From Semisulcospira habei (Eukaryota > Mollusca > Gastropoda > Semisulcospiridae): a stretch of DNA of 64,000 nucleotides. How positions within the stretch are numbered: position 1 is the stretch's first letter; every line of letters begins with the position of its first letter. The notes under the pieces were generated by a model. That model did not search any database. It worked only from the letters and a program-made list of their open reading frames with translations, and was not told the origin of the DNA. Location: NCBI GenBank assembly GCA_036245525.1, contig BTPG01000007.1, forward strand, positions 122,690,875-122,754,874. The letters run 5' to 3'. Positions 54,166-63,742 of this stretch are shown in pieces. Made by a program: the position numbers and the translations under genes.

Positions 54166-55005
54166 AGGCCTACGTCGAGAGAGAGCCACTTGCACAGGTA
54201 GAGAAATTAGCAGCGATGGCCGTGATTACTCAAGATGAGTGCGTTGAGGAAAAGGCTGAGGAAGTAAGTGTTTCGACAGGAACAGTTCCGTTGATTCAGT
54301 TACAAGCAGAAGAAACTACCATTGATTATCTGGGACATCACGTTGGAAACGGTGAGCTCAGGCCTGACATTGAGAAACTGGAGAAAATCCGGAGGGCTGA
54401 AGCACCCAAGGCGAAACGCCAGATGCGTGCATTTCTGGGACTAGCAGGGTACTATCGTCGTTTTGTACCCAAGTACGCTGAAACTGCTCGACCGTGTACT
54501 GACGCTACCAAGAAACGAGAACCGAACCAAGTTCGGTGGACACCGGAATGTAACGAAGCATTCGAAACGCTTAAGGACCGGTTGTGCAGTGAGCCAGTGG
54601 TCAAACTACCTGATTGGGACAAACCTTTTTGCCTATGGACGGATGCGTCGGCGGTAGGTCTAGGAGCAGTGCTTCTACAAGAAGGGGACGACGACCTACT
54701 ACACCCCGTGGCTTACGCCAGCAAGAAACTCAGTCCGACAGAACAAAGAACAAAGGTACTCCGCAATCGAGCGAGAATGTTACGCGATTGTCTGGGGAAT
54801 AGGCAAATTCCACACCTATCTGTTTGGTCACCGGTTCACAGTCGAGTGAGATCACTCACCACTCCAGTATCTGCAGACCATGAAACCAGTCAACAGTCGT
54901 ATTGCTCGTTGGGCACTTTTGTTGCAAGAACATGACTTTGTAGTAAAGGTTATTCCAGGGGTGGAGAATGTCGGAGCCGACTATTTGAGTCGCATGACGG
55001 ATTAG
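54166..55005 (+). pseudogene. Gypsy RT C-terminal part and RNase H, RT catalytic core deleted
   Basis: After a linker (LIQLQAEETT, about 54318), the sequence jumps straight to the RT thumb region (IDYLGHHV..., RAFLGLAGYYRRFVPKYAE). Fingers, palm and the YxDD box are missing, an internal deletion of several hundred bases. RNase H follows with FCLWTDASAVGLGAVL, then, after a frameshift near 54757, RECYAIVWGIGKFHTYL and a further stop in place of a Ser codon (about 54847). The frame ends GADYLSRMTD with a TAG at 55003-55005. No integrase follows. Confidence 0.88.
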
Positions 55006-56900
55006 GGTGCTCTAGTTGCTTCTTGTTGTTTTTTTTTTTCACGGTGAGGGGTGCTTTCGACTTAGGTTGGAGGGTATTGTCACGGTTAGTGACTGTTTTG
55101 ACAGTGGTAGTCGAAAGTTACCGAAGCACCGGTCACGCAGGAATAGTGAGTTGTTTACAAGTTGGTAGAGACGGGTTAGTGTTCTTTGTTTTGCACGTGC
55201 GGGGCGCGCTAGTGAATGCGGTAGTGTGTTCACTGCTGAGTTTAGCTTGTCGGGAGCAAGGGAATGTTATTTTAGTTCGCAGCTGTACTCAGTTGGACCA
55301 AGTTGTCTTGCCTAGCTGACTGTTGGGAGTCAGTGACTGACCGTCTGTGAGAGTCAGGGACACAGCGCCGATCCAGTCCCGGGGTCGTTGTTGGCCGGAG
55401 ACTGGGGTTGTTTTGCCTGCGGGTGGCGGCGTTGTGACGAGTCGCAGAGGAGGTAAGTGCTTAAAAAACCCGCGTGCGGATGTTTTGTTATGTTCAGTTG
55501 TTATGGGTGTTTGTTCTGCGTGTTAGGGCTAGAAGTATAGTGGGGGGAAAAGGAGGGGAGAACGCGATGGGTGGTAAAGGGGAAGTATTGTTTTGACGTT
55601 ATTGGTTTGGTTCTATTTCATTATTAGTTATTTTTAACTGTTTAGCGAAATGTTGCATTGGTTAGTGGAATGTGTTGGTTAGTGAAATGTTGTATTGGCT
55701 GGTTGTGAAAGTGCAGAGAATGTTAGGAAGGCTTTTATATAATGTTTGAGGACTTTCATCGTTTTGGTTTTTGTGTAATGTTTTTTGGTTTGGAGAGCAC
55801 GTGTCACATGGGTGAGGGTCGAGTGCTTGAAAGGTTAGTGGTAGTGTTTTTTGTAAACCGAGCAGGGTGGGTATGGGAGGTTAGCTGTTTTAAAGACCCA
55901 CTGGTTTACGTTACTTACGGGGCCGTTTAGGCTCCTGCTTTTGTTTTGCATTCGTTTTCGGGGTCGGGACCGGTTGGAGGACCGACGGGCTTCGGGACCA
56001 ACCACGGCTCGCTGGACCGAGTGTCGGCGTGGAAGGGGCGCGGTCGTCTATACTGCCGAAGCCGCCGTGTCACCATCGCGGCCAGACCAAGCGCCAGGGG
56101 AACAGAGAGAGAGAGGAGAGAAGGGGGAGAGCCCGCGAAGCTGAACGACCGTTAAGGAAGCCGGACGGGAGGGATCCACAGGCGTTCGTCGACTCACAAC
56201 GGTGGTCCCATTCTTATTTGCCTTTCCATTACTCACTCTGCCTTGGTGTAGTTCCATGATTGATTGATTGATTGTACATTGCTTAACGTCCCGACAGCAA
56301 CAAGGCTTTCTCAGGACGTGCCTGCACTGCTTGTGAAAAAAAAAACTAAACAGAAAATTGAATGTATGTCGCCAGCCGGTCAAATACGTTAATAAACCTA
56401 CAACATGGGGCCTAAATAAAGCTAAGACCATTTAGCAACACAAATCCAATATCAAGAGCTACAGGCAGTGCAGACAGTAGGGAGAGTTTTAAAAAGGCAA
56501 ATACAGGTGAATGGACAAAGGGTAGACAGAAACACATGCCCCAGAATAGAGAGAAAAACCCACCCTGTGGGGCTGACCAGGGTGACCCTGGGAACTAAAA
56601 AATACCTAACCCCACCCAAGTCCCCCAAGGCAGACCCGGGTGGGGAGTTCCATGATTCTTGTATATGAACAGTACGTTGTAAATGACGTTTTTCTGCCGT
56701 CAGTTCGGAGGACTGTAACCTGACTTTTATTGTTATTGTGGAGCAACAGTGCTGCGTAGCGTGGGGGAGTGCTTGTTTTTCCACCACTAGGTGCAATGCT
56801 GATGCTGTGGAAGTAGTATTAACCTTGGTTTAGTTTTTTTCCTTTTGTTTTTTCTTTTCTTGCTTTTTTTCCGGGAGGGGGAGGGGAGAGGGAGGGGAAG
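55006..56900 (+). other. Gypsy 3' non-coding region with polypurine tract
   Basis: 1.9 kb without a recognisable gene. No env-like frame or membrane segment is convincing. Repeated GTTAGTG(G)AATGT and G/T-rich blocks occur around 55640-55700. The last 30 bases (56871-56900) are a purine run (GGGAGGGGGAGGGGAGAGGG) that fits the polypurine tract directly before the LTR. A short retroposon is inserted at 56262-56645. Confidence 0.6.
56262..56645 (-). repeat. Short retroposon nested in the gypsy 3' region
   Basis: A 384-bp insert flanked by AGTTCCATGATT at 56250-56261 and 56646-56657. On the minus strand it ends GGGACGTTAAGCAATGTACA then (AATC)n. No tRNA-like head was found, so it may be a truncated LINE or SINE. 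Confidence 0.8.
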
Positions 56901-57168
56901 TGTCGGTGAGAAGTGTGGGAAGGAAGGAAGGGGGGATAGTTAGTGTAATAAGTAATAAAGAGTGAGTGTACGTGTAAAGTAAATGTGTTGTGTTGCTTGT
57001 GCTGACCTGTAACCTGTCTTGAGGCAAGACGCTAGGGTTCTTTATCTATCTCTTTCCTCTCTTCTACTCCTAACCTTCATTCTCGTCTATCTCTCTTTAG
57101 TCGGGACATTTGGGGGTTCTACTTCTATTCCATCTTTCAATCTCGTCTGTCCCTCCCTAGTCGTGACA
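56901..57168 (+). repeat. Gypsy 3' LTR, 268 bp
   Basis: Begins TGTCGGTGAGAAG directly after the polypurine tract and ends CCCTAGTCGTGACA, giving TGTC/GACA inverted ends. An AATAAA lies at about 56952. The last 17 bases match the stump before the primer site at 50869-50885. Its inner TCGGGACATTTGGGGG resembles the LTR/primer-site junction. The flank CTCA matches the Tc1 sequence at 50260-50264, a probable target. Confidence 0.82.
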
Positions 57169-57943
57169 CTCAAGGTACTCATCCACCACACGGGCGCGAT
57201 GAGGTCGAGCGTTGTCGTTCTGCAGAAACAGCATTGTCGCCTATAGCTTGGAGAGCTGGCTGGTGAGGGGCTTCACAATCTCGTCCCGATTGCGCAGTCC
57301 AGTCAGGGTGCCTCGGATGACGTGGGGGGGGGTCCTGCCTTCTCTGCTGAAGCCTGCCCAGACCTCGACTGTTGCACCTCCGTAGCAATCCACCTCTTTG
57401 GCGCATCCATCTGGGAATCGCTCGCCCTGGCGTCTCCAGGCCCTCAACCAGCCGTCGTTGAAGGACACAGTGAACCTTGACTGATCAGTAAACAGAACCT
57501 GAGTCCACTGGAGTCTGTTCCACCTCGCATGTTGACACCAGGCAACCCGGGCGTCTGCGATGAGCTGGAGTGAGGGGTATTCTCACTGCTGCTCTGCATG
57601 AAGCCAGGCCAATTTCGCGCAGACGTCGGCAGACTGTGCTTCTGCTGACGTTAACGTCTGCAGCTTGCATCAGTTGACGTCGCAGAGTGGTTGACGTAAC
57701 AGTTCGGTCGCGCAGAGCCGCCACACAGAGGTATCTGTCCTCCCTTCTGCTGATGCAGCGCGGGCGTCCTGAGCAGGGTCGTCGTTCTGCCCTTCCAGTT
57801 TCTTGGAATCGTGCCAGCAGCCTCTGGACCACTGAATGGGACACCCCAAGACGTCTCCCAACATCTCGTCCGGAAATTCCATCCTGCAGCCATGCTAGCG
57901 CCCGGCCTTGATCTACTGGCGTTAGGCTTCGTCGTGGTGGCAT
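57169..57943 (-). pseudogene. Tc1 transposase, N-terminal and central part
   Basis: From the ATG at 57943 (MPPRRSLTPVDQGRAL) it has a helix-turn-helix (SGRDVGRRLGVSHSVVQRLL) and a second HTH-like segment (VSRSTVCRRLREIGL). A frameshift near 57560 precedes the first catalytic Asp (LFTDQSRFTV, about 57485). The central part continues through GGATVEVWAGF to KPLTSQLSKL, then a stop and frame change precede LQNDNARPHRARVVDEYL, the second Asp. The gypsy LTR abuts at 57168. Confidence 0.85.
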
Positions 57944-58295
57944 GGTTGGGAAAGGGACAATTATGCCCCTACTGTACCGGTATTTGTAGCAAAACAGAGG
58001 TGCTCAGTATTCACGACTGACCCCTTTAGCACGTGCATCACGACTTTGTCCACCTGCCTGCCTTGGTACGATTGCGAATATCGCACAGCTTTTCACAAAA
58101 ACTGACGATGTTTCACGTGCATTTGACACCTTCGTGAAATTGAATTGTTGTCTATTGTTCCCTGTACAGTGGACTGTCTAATGCCAACTTTTAACCCATT
58201 TGGATCGAAAGAACATTGTATTTTATTAGCGTACTTGCGACGATAAACAATGACACAAGAAAGTGGGGTGACCCGAAGTTTTGACCATTAGTATA

Positions 58296-58560
58296 CATTA
58301 GTAGAAATATAGCGTGCGGTTGTTATGTCTTCAATGAGATATTTAATTACAATATGCTCGGAGGCTCTCTTAGCCACCCACTTAAGAAAGTATTTTGCCA
58401 AGTTTCAAACTTGTGTGTACAGAAATATCGGAGATTCTCTTGTTTACATACATACATACGCACATACGGCGCTTCCCGCCAAATGTATGTTCAGCAGCGA
58501 GGTTAGAGTAACTAGACATGACGTAATTTTTATCTGTTATTTCAATTGTTAGAGGTTTTG
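58296..58560 (+). repeat. Rep-G remainder, right of the Tc1 insertion
   Basis: GAAATATAGCGTGCGGTTGT continues the Rep-G copy interrupted at 49812. Confidence 0.6.
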
Positions 58561-58983
58561 CCTGCCCGCCTTTGACATCATGGACATGCTATTAAATTCG
58601 CCCCACCGCGACCCGTCCTAAAAAGTCCCTTCTATAAATAAAAGGGACTTAATAATAAAGACGACCATGATGTGTTTGTCAGAAAGTTCGTTTATTACGG
58701 TTCTTCTCGACCCTTCATACAAGATGCTGGCAAAAATGCAAATAATCACAATATGAAAACGTGAAAATTGAATTAACCCAAAGAACACACGAGCAAATGC
58801 ACATGCTATTAGATACCTCTGATTTGGTTTTTGTGTTGTCTCTCCAACAAATTCCTACTTTCTGCGAGTGGCTTGAAAAGGGTTTGTGCAATAATGACAT
58901 CTACTAAATATCTTGTAATGACATCATAGCAATAGGCATTTGCAAAATGACGTCAAGACGATGTTTAGAGATTTGAATGCTGG
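58561..58983. other. No gene; one small hairpin
   Basis: AAGTCCCTT and AAGGGACTT pair at 58624-58650. Nothing else. Confidence 0.45.
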
Positions 58984-59042
58984 TTTGTGATTTTGGTCCG
59001 TACGGCTTCCAGACATATGGTCCAAAATCGCAGACCAACATA
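58984..59042. repeat. Rep-J palindromic copy
   Basis: TGTGATTTTGGTCCGTACGG and TATGGTCCAAAATCGCAGAC pair; the best Rep-J hairpin in the window. The AATCGCAGACCAACA side also occurs at 34186. Confidence 0.7.
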
Positions 59043-59490
59043 GTCTATTTCTGCAAGCTGTTCACTTCGTGACATTACCACTGCAAGGTCATTTGAAGGT
59101 TATCCATCAGTGCAGGTGACTCATGTCATTGCTGAAAATCGAACTATGACACCATCACTGCAATATGATACCATCACGGCATGATGTAACTGCAACAAAC
59201 ATGTCCCTGCTCGCATGAAACACCCAACAAAACATTTTTTACAATCATCAATTGGCAATTTATCTTGACTAATATTTCTGGATTGAACATTTCTAGATTC
59301 AAGTCACCAAGTGGCAAATGACTAACCTAGCGCTGACGTTACATGCGACTTCATAACTGACATCATAACATTACATGCGGAGACGTCATTCACAAGTCAC
59401 ATAACTGTGATTTCATCGTGGGCTGACAGGATGACCTGAAGAGAAAAATCTGCTTTAATGGTGTGTGCCTGGTACGTCACTACTCGCTTC
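59043..59490. other. No gene recognised
   Basis: Repeated GATACCATCAC near 59150-59180; otherwise featureless. Confidence 0.45.
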
Positions 59491-59522
59491 ACCCAATGCG
59501 CAAAAGGTCATCTGGCTGACGT
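59491..59522. repeat. Pal-F left-end fragment
   Basis: CCCAATGCGCAAAAGGTCAT matches the Pal-F end; no facing arm was found. Confidence 0.5.
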
Positions 59523-59629
59523 CAAACAGCTATGAATTTCTGACACTGCACAGTGCAAAGAAAAGAATGTATGATTCAAACAGAATACCTGTGTTGGTGT
59601 GTGAGTTTGAAGTGTTATGGCTCAAGGCC

Positions 59630-59721
59630 TTGACCCTTTGGCTGTCGGTAGCGCTTTATGTCGCGCTGATTCCTGAAGAAATCATCGCGACATAAAGCGC
59701 TACTGACAGCCCAAAGGTTAA
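59630..59721. repeat. Pal-D element, 92 bp
   Basis: TTGACCCTTTGGCTGTCGGT to CTGACAGCCCAAAGGTTAA. The centre AAGCGCTTTATGTCGCG-type arms pair around GATTCCTGAAGAAATC. It forms an almost uninterrupted hairpin. Confidence 0.88.
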
Positions 59722-60634
59722 GGTCCAAACGCACAATCCAGCACACACAATCTTTCCAATGGACCGGTACGATTTTGATCAATGTTCTGCGTAAATCTGA
59801 GACAAAAATACAACACGAACAGTTTTTTTCTTTCACTTCACGCTGATAATGACTGAATCCGAAGACCATTGAAACGCAGCTAATGATTAATGATTTTTTT
59901 TTGGGGGGTTGCCTACGAGCTCTTCCACATGCAAATGGGTCCGGCCCATTTCAGTGACATTCATCAGTTGAGTAATATGTGATACTTATCATAGCATTTC
60001 ACATCATTTCCAGTGAATCAAGAAAAATAAAACATTGCCAAGGACACGATCAATCACAAAGTGAAAGAGAAAACAAAATTCAGATGTCTATGTTTTTGTC
60101 TGCTTTGTTTGTGACAAAAAAACTCAATTATCTGAGTTGGCTTGTCGTCAACCAAAACAACACATGAATAAATATTTTGTGTGTGTTTGTTTATGACATG
60201 AAAACTTAGACAACCAAAGACAGTCGATTCTCCAAGTTTTCTTTTCGTAAACAAAATCGAGACATTCGCCAAGATGCTACAGCGCAAAAAAAAAAACAAA
60301 AAAAAAAAAATCTAAATGATGTTTGCCATGAACGTGGTAGGTACTCAACATTTTGAATATGATTAACAATTCTCTTCGAAAAAAGAAAAAGAATCTCTCA
60401 CCCGTTATAGACATCAACACCAAATGCCTGTCATAGAAAGTGTCTACACAGTGAGATTCTGTCACACACAAACACCAACTGTCATAAAAGTTCAAGTATA
60501 TACATATCAAAGAAAGAGAACGATAGAGACAGCGACAGAACCGAACAAAAATCATCATCATTATCATCTTATACCCATGGGGCGAACATGTACAGAGTTT
60601 ATTTTACAAAGAGCAATACATGCTTTTCACACAA
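59722..60634. other. No gene recognised
   Basis: AT-rich; poly-A near 60285-60310. Domain-free short frames. Confidence 0.5.
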
Positions 60635-60736
60635 CCCAGAGTTTGCAAGAGGTGCATGGGCTGAGGTCTGCCGCAGTTGGCCCGCGCGCGTGCCAACTGC
60701 GGCAGACTTCAGCCCATGGACCTCTTGCAGACTGGG
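60635..60736. repeat. Pal-F element, long form
   Basis: CCCAGAGTTTGCAAGAGGTG and CCTCTTGCAGACTGGG flank a hairpin with arms GGTCTGCCGCAGTTGG and CCAACTGCGGCAGACTTC. Confidence 0.88.
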
Positions 60737-61168
60737 AAATACAGTTCTAATACAGCCATTTGTATACTGAATGAATCCATTAACAGACACTGACAAACGG
60801 TACTAGCGAAAACAGTCAAATGACGATCAAAAACTTCACACCGTACACAGCCTGAAAGAAAGTCCAAATCGGCTCCGCTATGACGTTATAAAAAGCGATG
60901 TTATACAGTTACAATATGGTAAGAGTAACGGTGAAGGGAAACCAATATGCATATGTTTGTTTTTCTTGAAAAAGGATCTGAAAAACATTCAACGAAGAAC
61001 ATGACTTCAGATACATAATTTTACACAGAATGGAAAAATAAGAAAAGAAAAAAAAATAATTCATTCATTTTGACATGACGTCATCCTGCACGTCACAAAG
61101 AGATGAAAAGACTGCACCATACAACAAATACAGTAACCCTTTCCGTTCGCAAAGAACACGACCAAAAT
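60737..61168. other. No gene recognised
   Basis: Featureless mixed sequence. Confidence 0.45.
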
Positions 61169-61234
61169 GCAAGAGGAATAGATCCACATCAGCCACCACA
61201 GAAGCGATGGGCTCATGGAGATCTAGGTCTCCCG
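61169..61234. repeat. Pal-A hairpin core, strongly decayed
   Basis: GCAAGAGGAATAGATCCACA and CATGGAGATCTAGGTCTCCC retain partial pairing. Confidence 0.65.
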
Positions 61235-61780
61235 CTAGACCTATATTTATATCCATGTTCTTCTGGCAAAGGGGTTTACCTTCCATCGTTCCAGAAAGAC
61301 AATCCACGGTCCAAAGCCACCAGGGAGTTTAAAGTGAACAAAAAAGAAAAAAACAAACAAACCCAGCACATGGATGCGTACTTGGTATCACAAGGGGCTG
61401 TAGAGACTGAATTATGGTTCCCAAAAAATAAAAAGCAAAGTACGCTCGTTTACATACATGTTCCAAAAACGCATCCACTCTCGCACCAACACACAAAGCT
61501 TGTACAAAAACACAGGCACACAGTACATGCTTGTCGAGTGCACACACCGACAAACTCCAAACCTGCCCAATGTGAGACCAGCACACATATTCATCACTGT
61601 AAGGTTGATAGCATGCATCTACATGTACATCTATTCCCAGGCAGCACTTTAATTATTCTTAAGTTGACTGTCAAACGCCTTACAAACACAACCCGTGGGA
61701 TAAAATGGAAAGGAAGCGGGGGGGGGGGGGGGGGGGGGGTTGGGGGTTGGAGGAGGGGGAATAGAAGAAAAAGGTAGAAC
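61235..61780. other. No gene; poly-G tract
   Basis: A G homopolymer with flanking purines lies at 61717-61760. The 224-codon frame covering 61103-61777 lacks domain signal and runs across a Pal-A remnant and the G tract, so I do not accept it as a gene. Confidence 0.45.
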
Positions 61781-61875
61781 CCCGACCGCAAAAGGTCTTT
61801 GGGCCAACAAAGGCCGCAGTTGGCCAGCGGGCCAACTGCGGCCTTCGTCGGTCCGAAGACTTTTGCCTACTGGGA
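61781..61875. repeat. Pal-F element, long form
   Basis: CCCGACCGCAAAAGGTCTTT and AAGACTTTTGCCTACTGGG; core GGCCGCAGTTGGCCAGCGGG pairs with its complement. Confidence 0.88.
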
Positions 61876-61997
61876 AGTACACCTCACGAAGGCAAAAGAT
61901 ATGAAGTCCATTTTTGTGAAATGTAAGACTTTCATTGACATAATTATACAGTGAAAATCTCGCATTTCATAAAAAAGTGGATTTACTGTTTGAGCCT

Positions 61998-62221
61998 TTA
62001 ACCCATATCACACTGAGTCTGAAAGCTTCAAATTTGAACACTGCCATATGCAAGCTACATTATAGTACTTACAGATAAGGATATAGACCAAGGGCTATAG
62101 TTCAAGGGCGATGACAGAATAGCTTGGCGCTTAGAGATGCCAAGCTATTCTGGCACTACCCTGGAACTATTTTAGTCAAACGTATTTCACACTCTGCTGT
62201 ATTCCGAATGATAAGGGTTAA
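61998..62221 (-). repeat. Pal-C element, 224 bp, TTAA ends, reverse orientation
   Basis: TTAACCCATATCACACTGAG to CCGAATGATAAGGGTTAA is Pal-C read backwards. Core arms TGACAGAATAGCTTGGCGC and CCAAGCTATTCTGGCACTAC. Confidence 0.88.
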
Positions 62222-62890
62222 AAGGCAGCACTGACTGGGCCACAGTACAATTGTCATGACAGAAAAAGGTTGGAAGAAATTAATGAAGAAGAGGGCGTCG
62301 GTCTGTCAGCTTGGACCTTACGATCTTGATACTAAGATACAAAATGGCAGGCCAAAATAAAACCAGTTCAAAGGGTAACCCACCCGTGAAAAAACAGAAG
62401 CCATACATAGCCTATTAAAGGCAAAGATAACAAGATTACTGAATTATAAATTCCGTCAATTGTATTATTTGGACCTTTCATGAACATACTTTTCCTAACA
62501 TATAAATTAGCAACAGGGATGACGACTGGAGTTGGCAAGTAGTTTTTGTAATGCGTAATTGTTTCTGCCTCAGTTTTTTAATCTGCACACTTTTTGTAAC
62601 TGGTTCTTTTCTTGAACTGTACACAACTATGTCAATTACCTTTATCTGTTAATCTGGATGGTGAAAGTGTCCACACTACATGCGAGACATAGGTCATTTA
62701 CTTTACTATGACCTGTAGTATACAAAAGTAATCTGAAACTGGAAAAAAATGTGCTCACACTATGAAGAATGCAAACAGCATTCTGAGATCAGGTATCACA
62801 ACACTGCAGAACAATACCAGTGGAAAGATACTTCTGCCAAATCCACATTATCGGATGACTAATGCCGAAAAGATTTGAAGAAAAAAAAAA
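62222..62890. other. No gene; weak Rep-J trace
   Basis: GCTTGGACCTTACGATCTTG near 62308 resembles Rep-J. No coding signal. Confidence 0.4.
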
Positions 62891-62942
62891 CGGTCTGTGA
62901 TTTTGTACAAAGGTCAAAAATCATGGACTGGCACAAATCTTG
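62891..62942. repeat. Rep-J palindromic copy
   Basis: GGTCTGTGATTTTGTACAAA and GGTCAAAAATCATGGACTGG pair loosely. Confidence 0.5.
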
Positions 62943-63651
62943 CTTGAAAATGTAGTTGTGCAAACCGAAAGATTTTCCCTCTATCGGCTTGTGGAAAGAA
63001 AGAATAGGGCAGGGGAAACATACCAGTAGCCGTCTGACTTTTGCTTCATGGGAGTAGAAGATGGCAAGATAGGGGAGACGGAAGGGGAGGGGAGGGGAGG
63101 GGGGGGGGGGGGAGAGAGGGAGGAAGAGAGCATTCCTGAGCACCAACATAAAATGAAACTACTGTACAACAAACGTAATATACAAATTATTCAATAATAC
63201 AATCTCTACTATCACTATATATGAGTAAATGTATACACTGCTGCTTTATTGTAGCAGTGTTAACAAAGAAACTATATGTAAACAAGAGCTTTGTTTCAAC
63301 AAATTAAACAGGCAACAAAAAAAAACCCAAAAAAATCAGCAAAATAATATATTTTCCACATGGGTAAAAACAAAACGTTTTTAAGTATTCCTCCTGTAAG
63401 CTGTGGGTTAAAGTTTAACTCAAAAAAACAAAAGGACGGAAAACAAAAGAAATAACAAACGCATGCATTCAATTCACTGCAAAACAATGTGCAAGAATCG
63501 GGTTCTTTTTTTTAAATTTTCAGCAAAATAAATGTCTTATAGAAATTTTCCAGAAGAGAACACAAGCAAGGGGAAAAAATACAGTATTTGGTGATATAAA
63601 GCAAGCAAGTTACAAGGGGGCTGTAGAATAATAGGACCTTTTCCTCAACTG
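62943..63651. other. No gene recognised; G-rich run
   Basis: A GGGGA/poly-G tract lies at 63079-63121. Otherwise AT-rich sequence without domains. Confidence 0.5.
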
Positions 63652-63742
63652 TTAACCTTTTGGCTGTCATGGCGTTTTTTGTTGCGATGATTCCTGCAGG
63701 AATCATCGCAACAAAAGTCACTACAGATAGCCAAAGGGTTAA
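63652..63742. repeat. Pal-D element, 91 bp, TTAA ends
   Basis: TTAACCTTTTGGCTGTCATG to ACAGATAGCCAAAGGGTTAA, centre GATGATTCCTGCAGGAATCA. Nearly one continuous hairpin. Confidence 0.9.

Larger units (their letters stand above)
50369..57168 (+). mobile_element. Ty3/gypsy retrotransposon, Gmr1-like gene order, rearranged and defective
   Basis: Order on the plus strand: displaced integrase fragment, inverted leader, 17 bp of LTR end, primer site, gag, zinc knuckle, protease, integrase, (RT core deleted) RT end plus RNase H, 1.9-kb untranslated region, polypurine tract, 268-bp 3' LTR. Integrase before RNase H is the Gmr1-like arrangement within Metaviridae. There is no env-like frame. Stops and frameshifts in every gene show that it is dead. 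It lies inside a Tc1 element. Confidence 0.88.
49813..58293 (-). mobile_element. Tc1/mariner element interrupted by a gypsy retrotransposon
   Basis: Ends TACTAATAGTCAAAACTT (49813) and AAGTTTTGACCATTAGTA (58293) are inverted repeats flanked by TA, sitting in Rep-G (CTTTAACCTGTAATA to the left, GAAATATAGCGTGCGG to the right, as in the contiguous copy at 33785). The transposase runs on the minus strand: its N-terminal and middle parts lie at 57169-57943 and its C-terminal part at 49960-50368. The ~105-bp piece around the second catalytic Asp is present on both sides of the gypsy DNA. Confidence 0.88.

Noticed and set aside
55006..56900. An envelope-like gene between RNase H and the LTR
   Set aside because: No long frame, signal peptide or membrane anchor is convincing, and part of the interval is a nested retroposon.
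61103..61777. A 224-codon gene
   Set aside because: The frame spans a decayed Pal-A hairpin and ends in a poly-G tract, and shows no domain.
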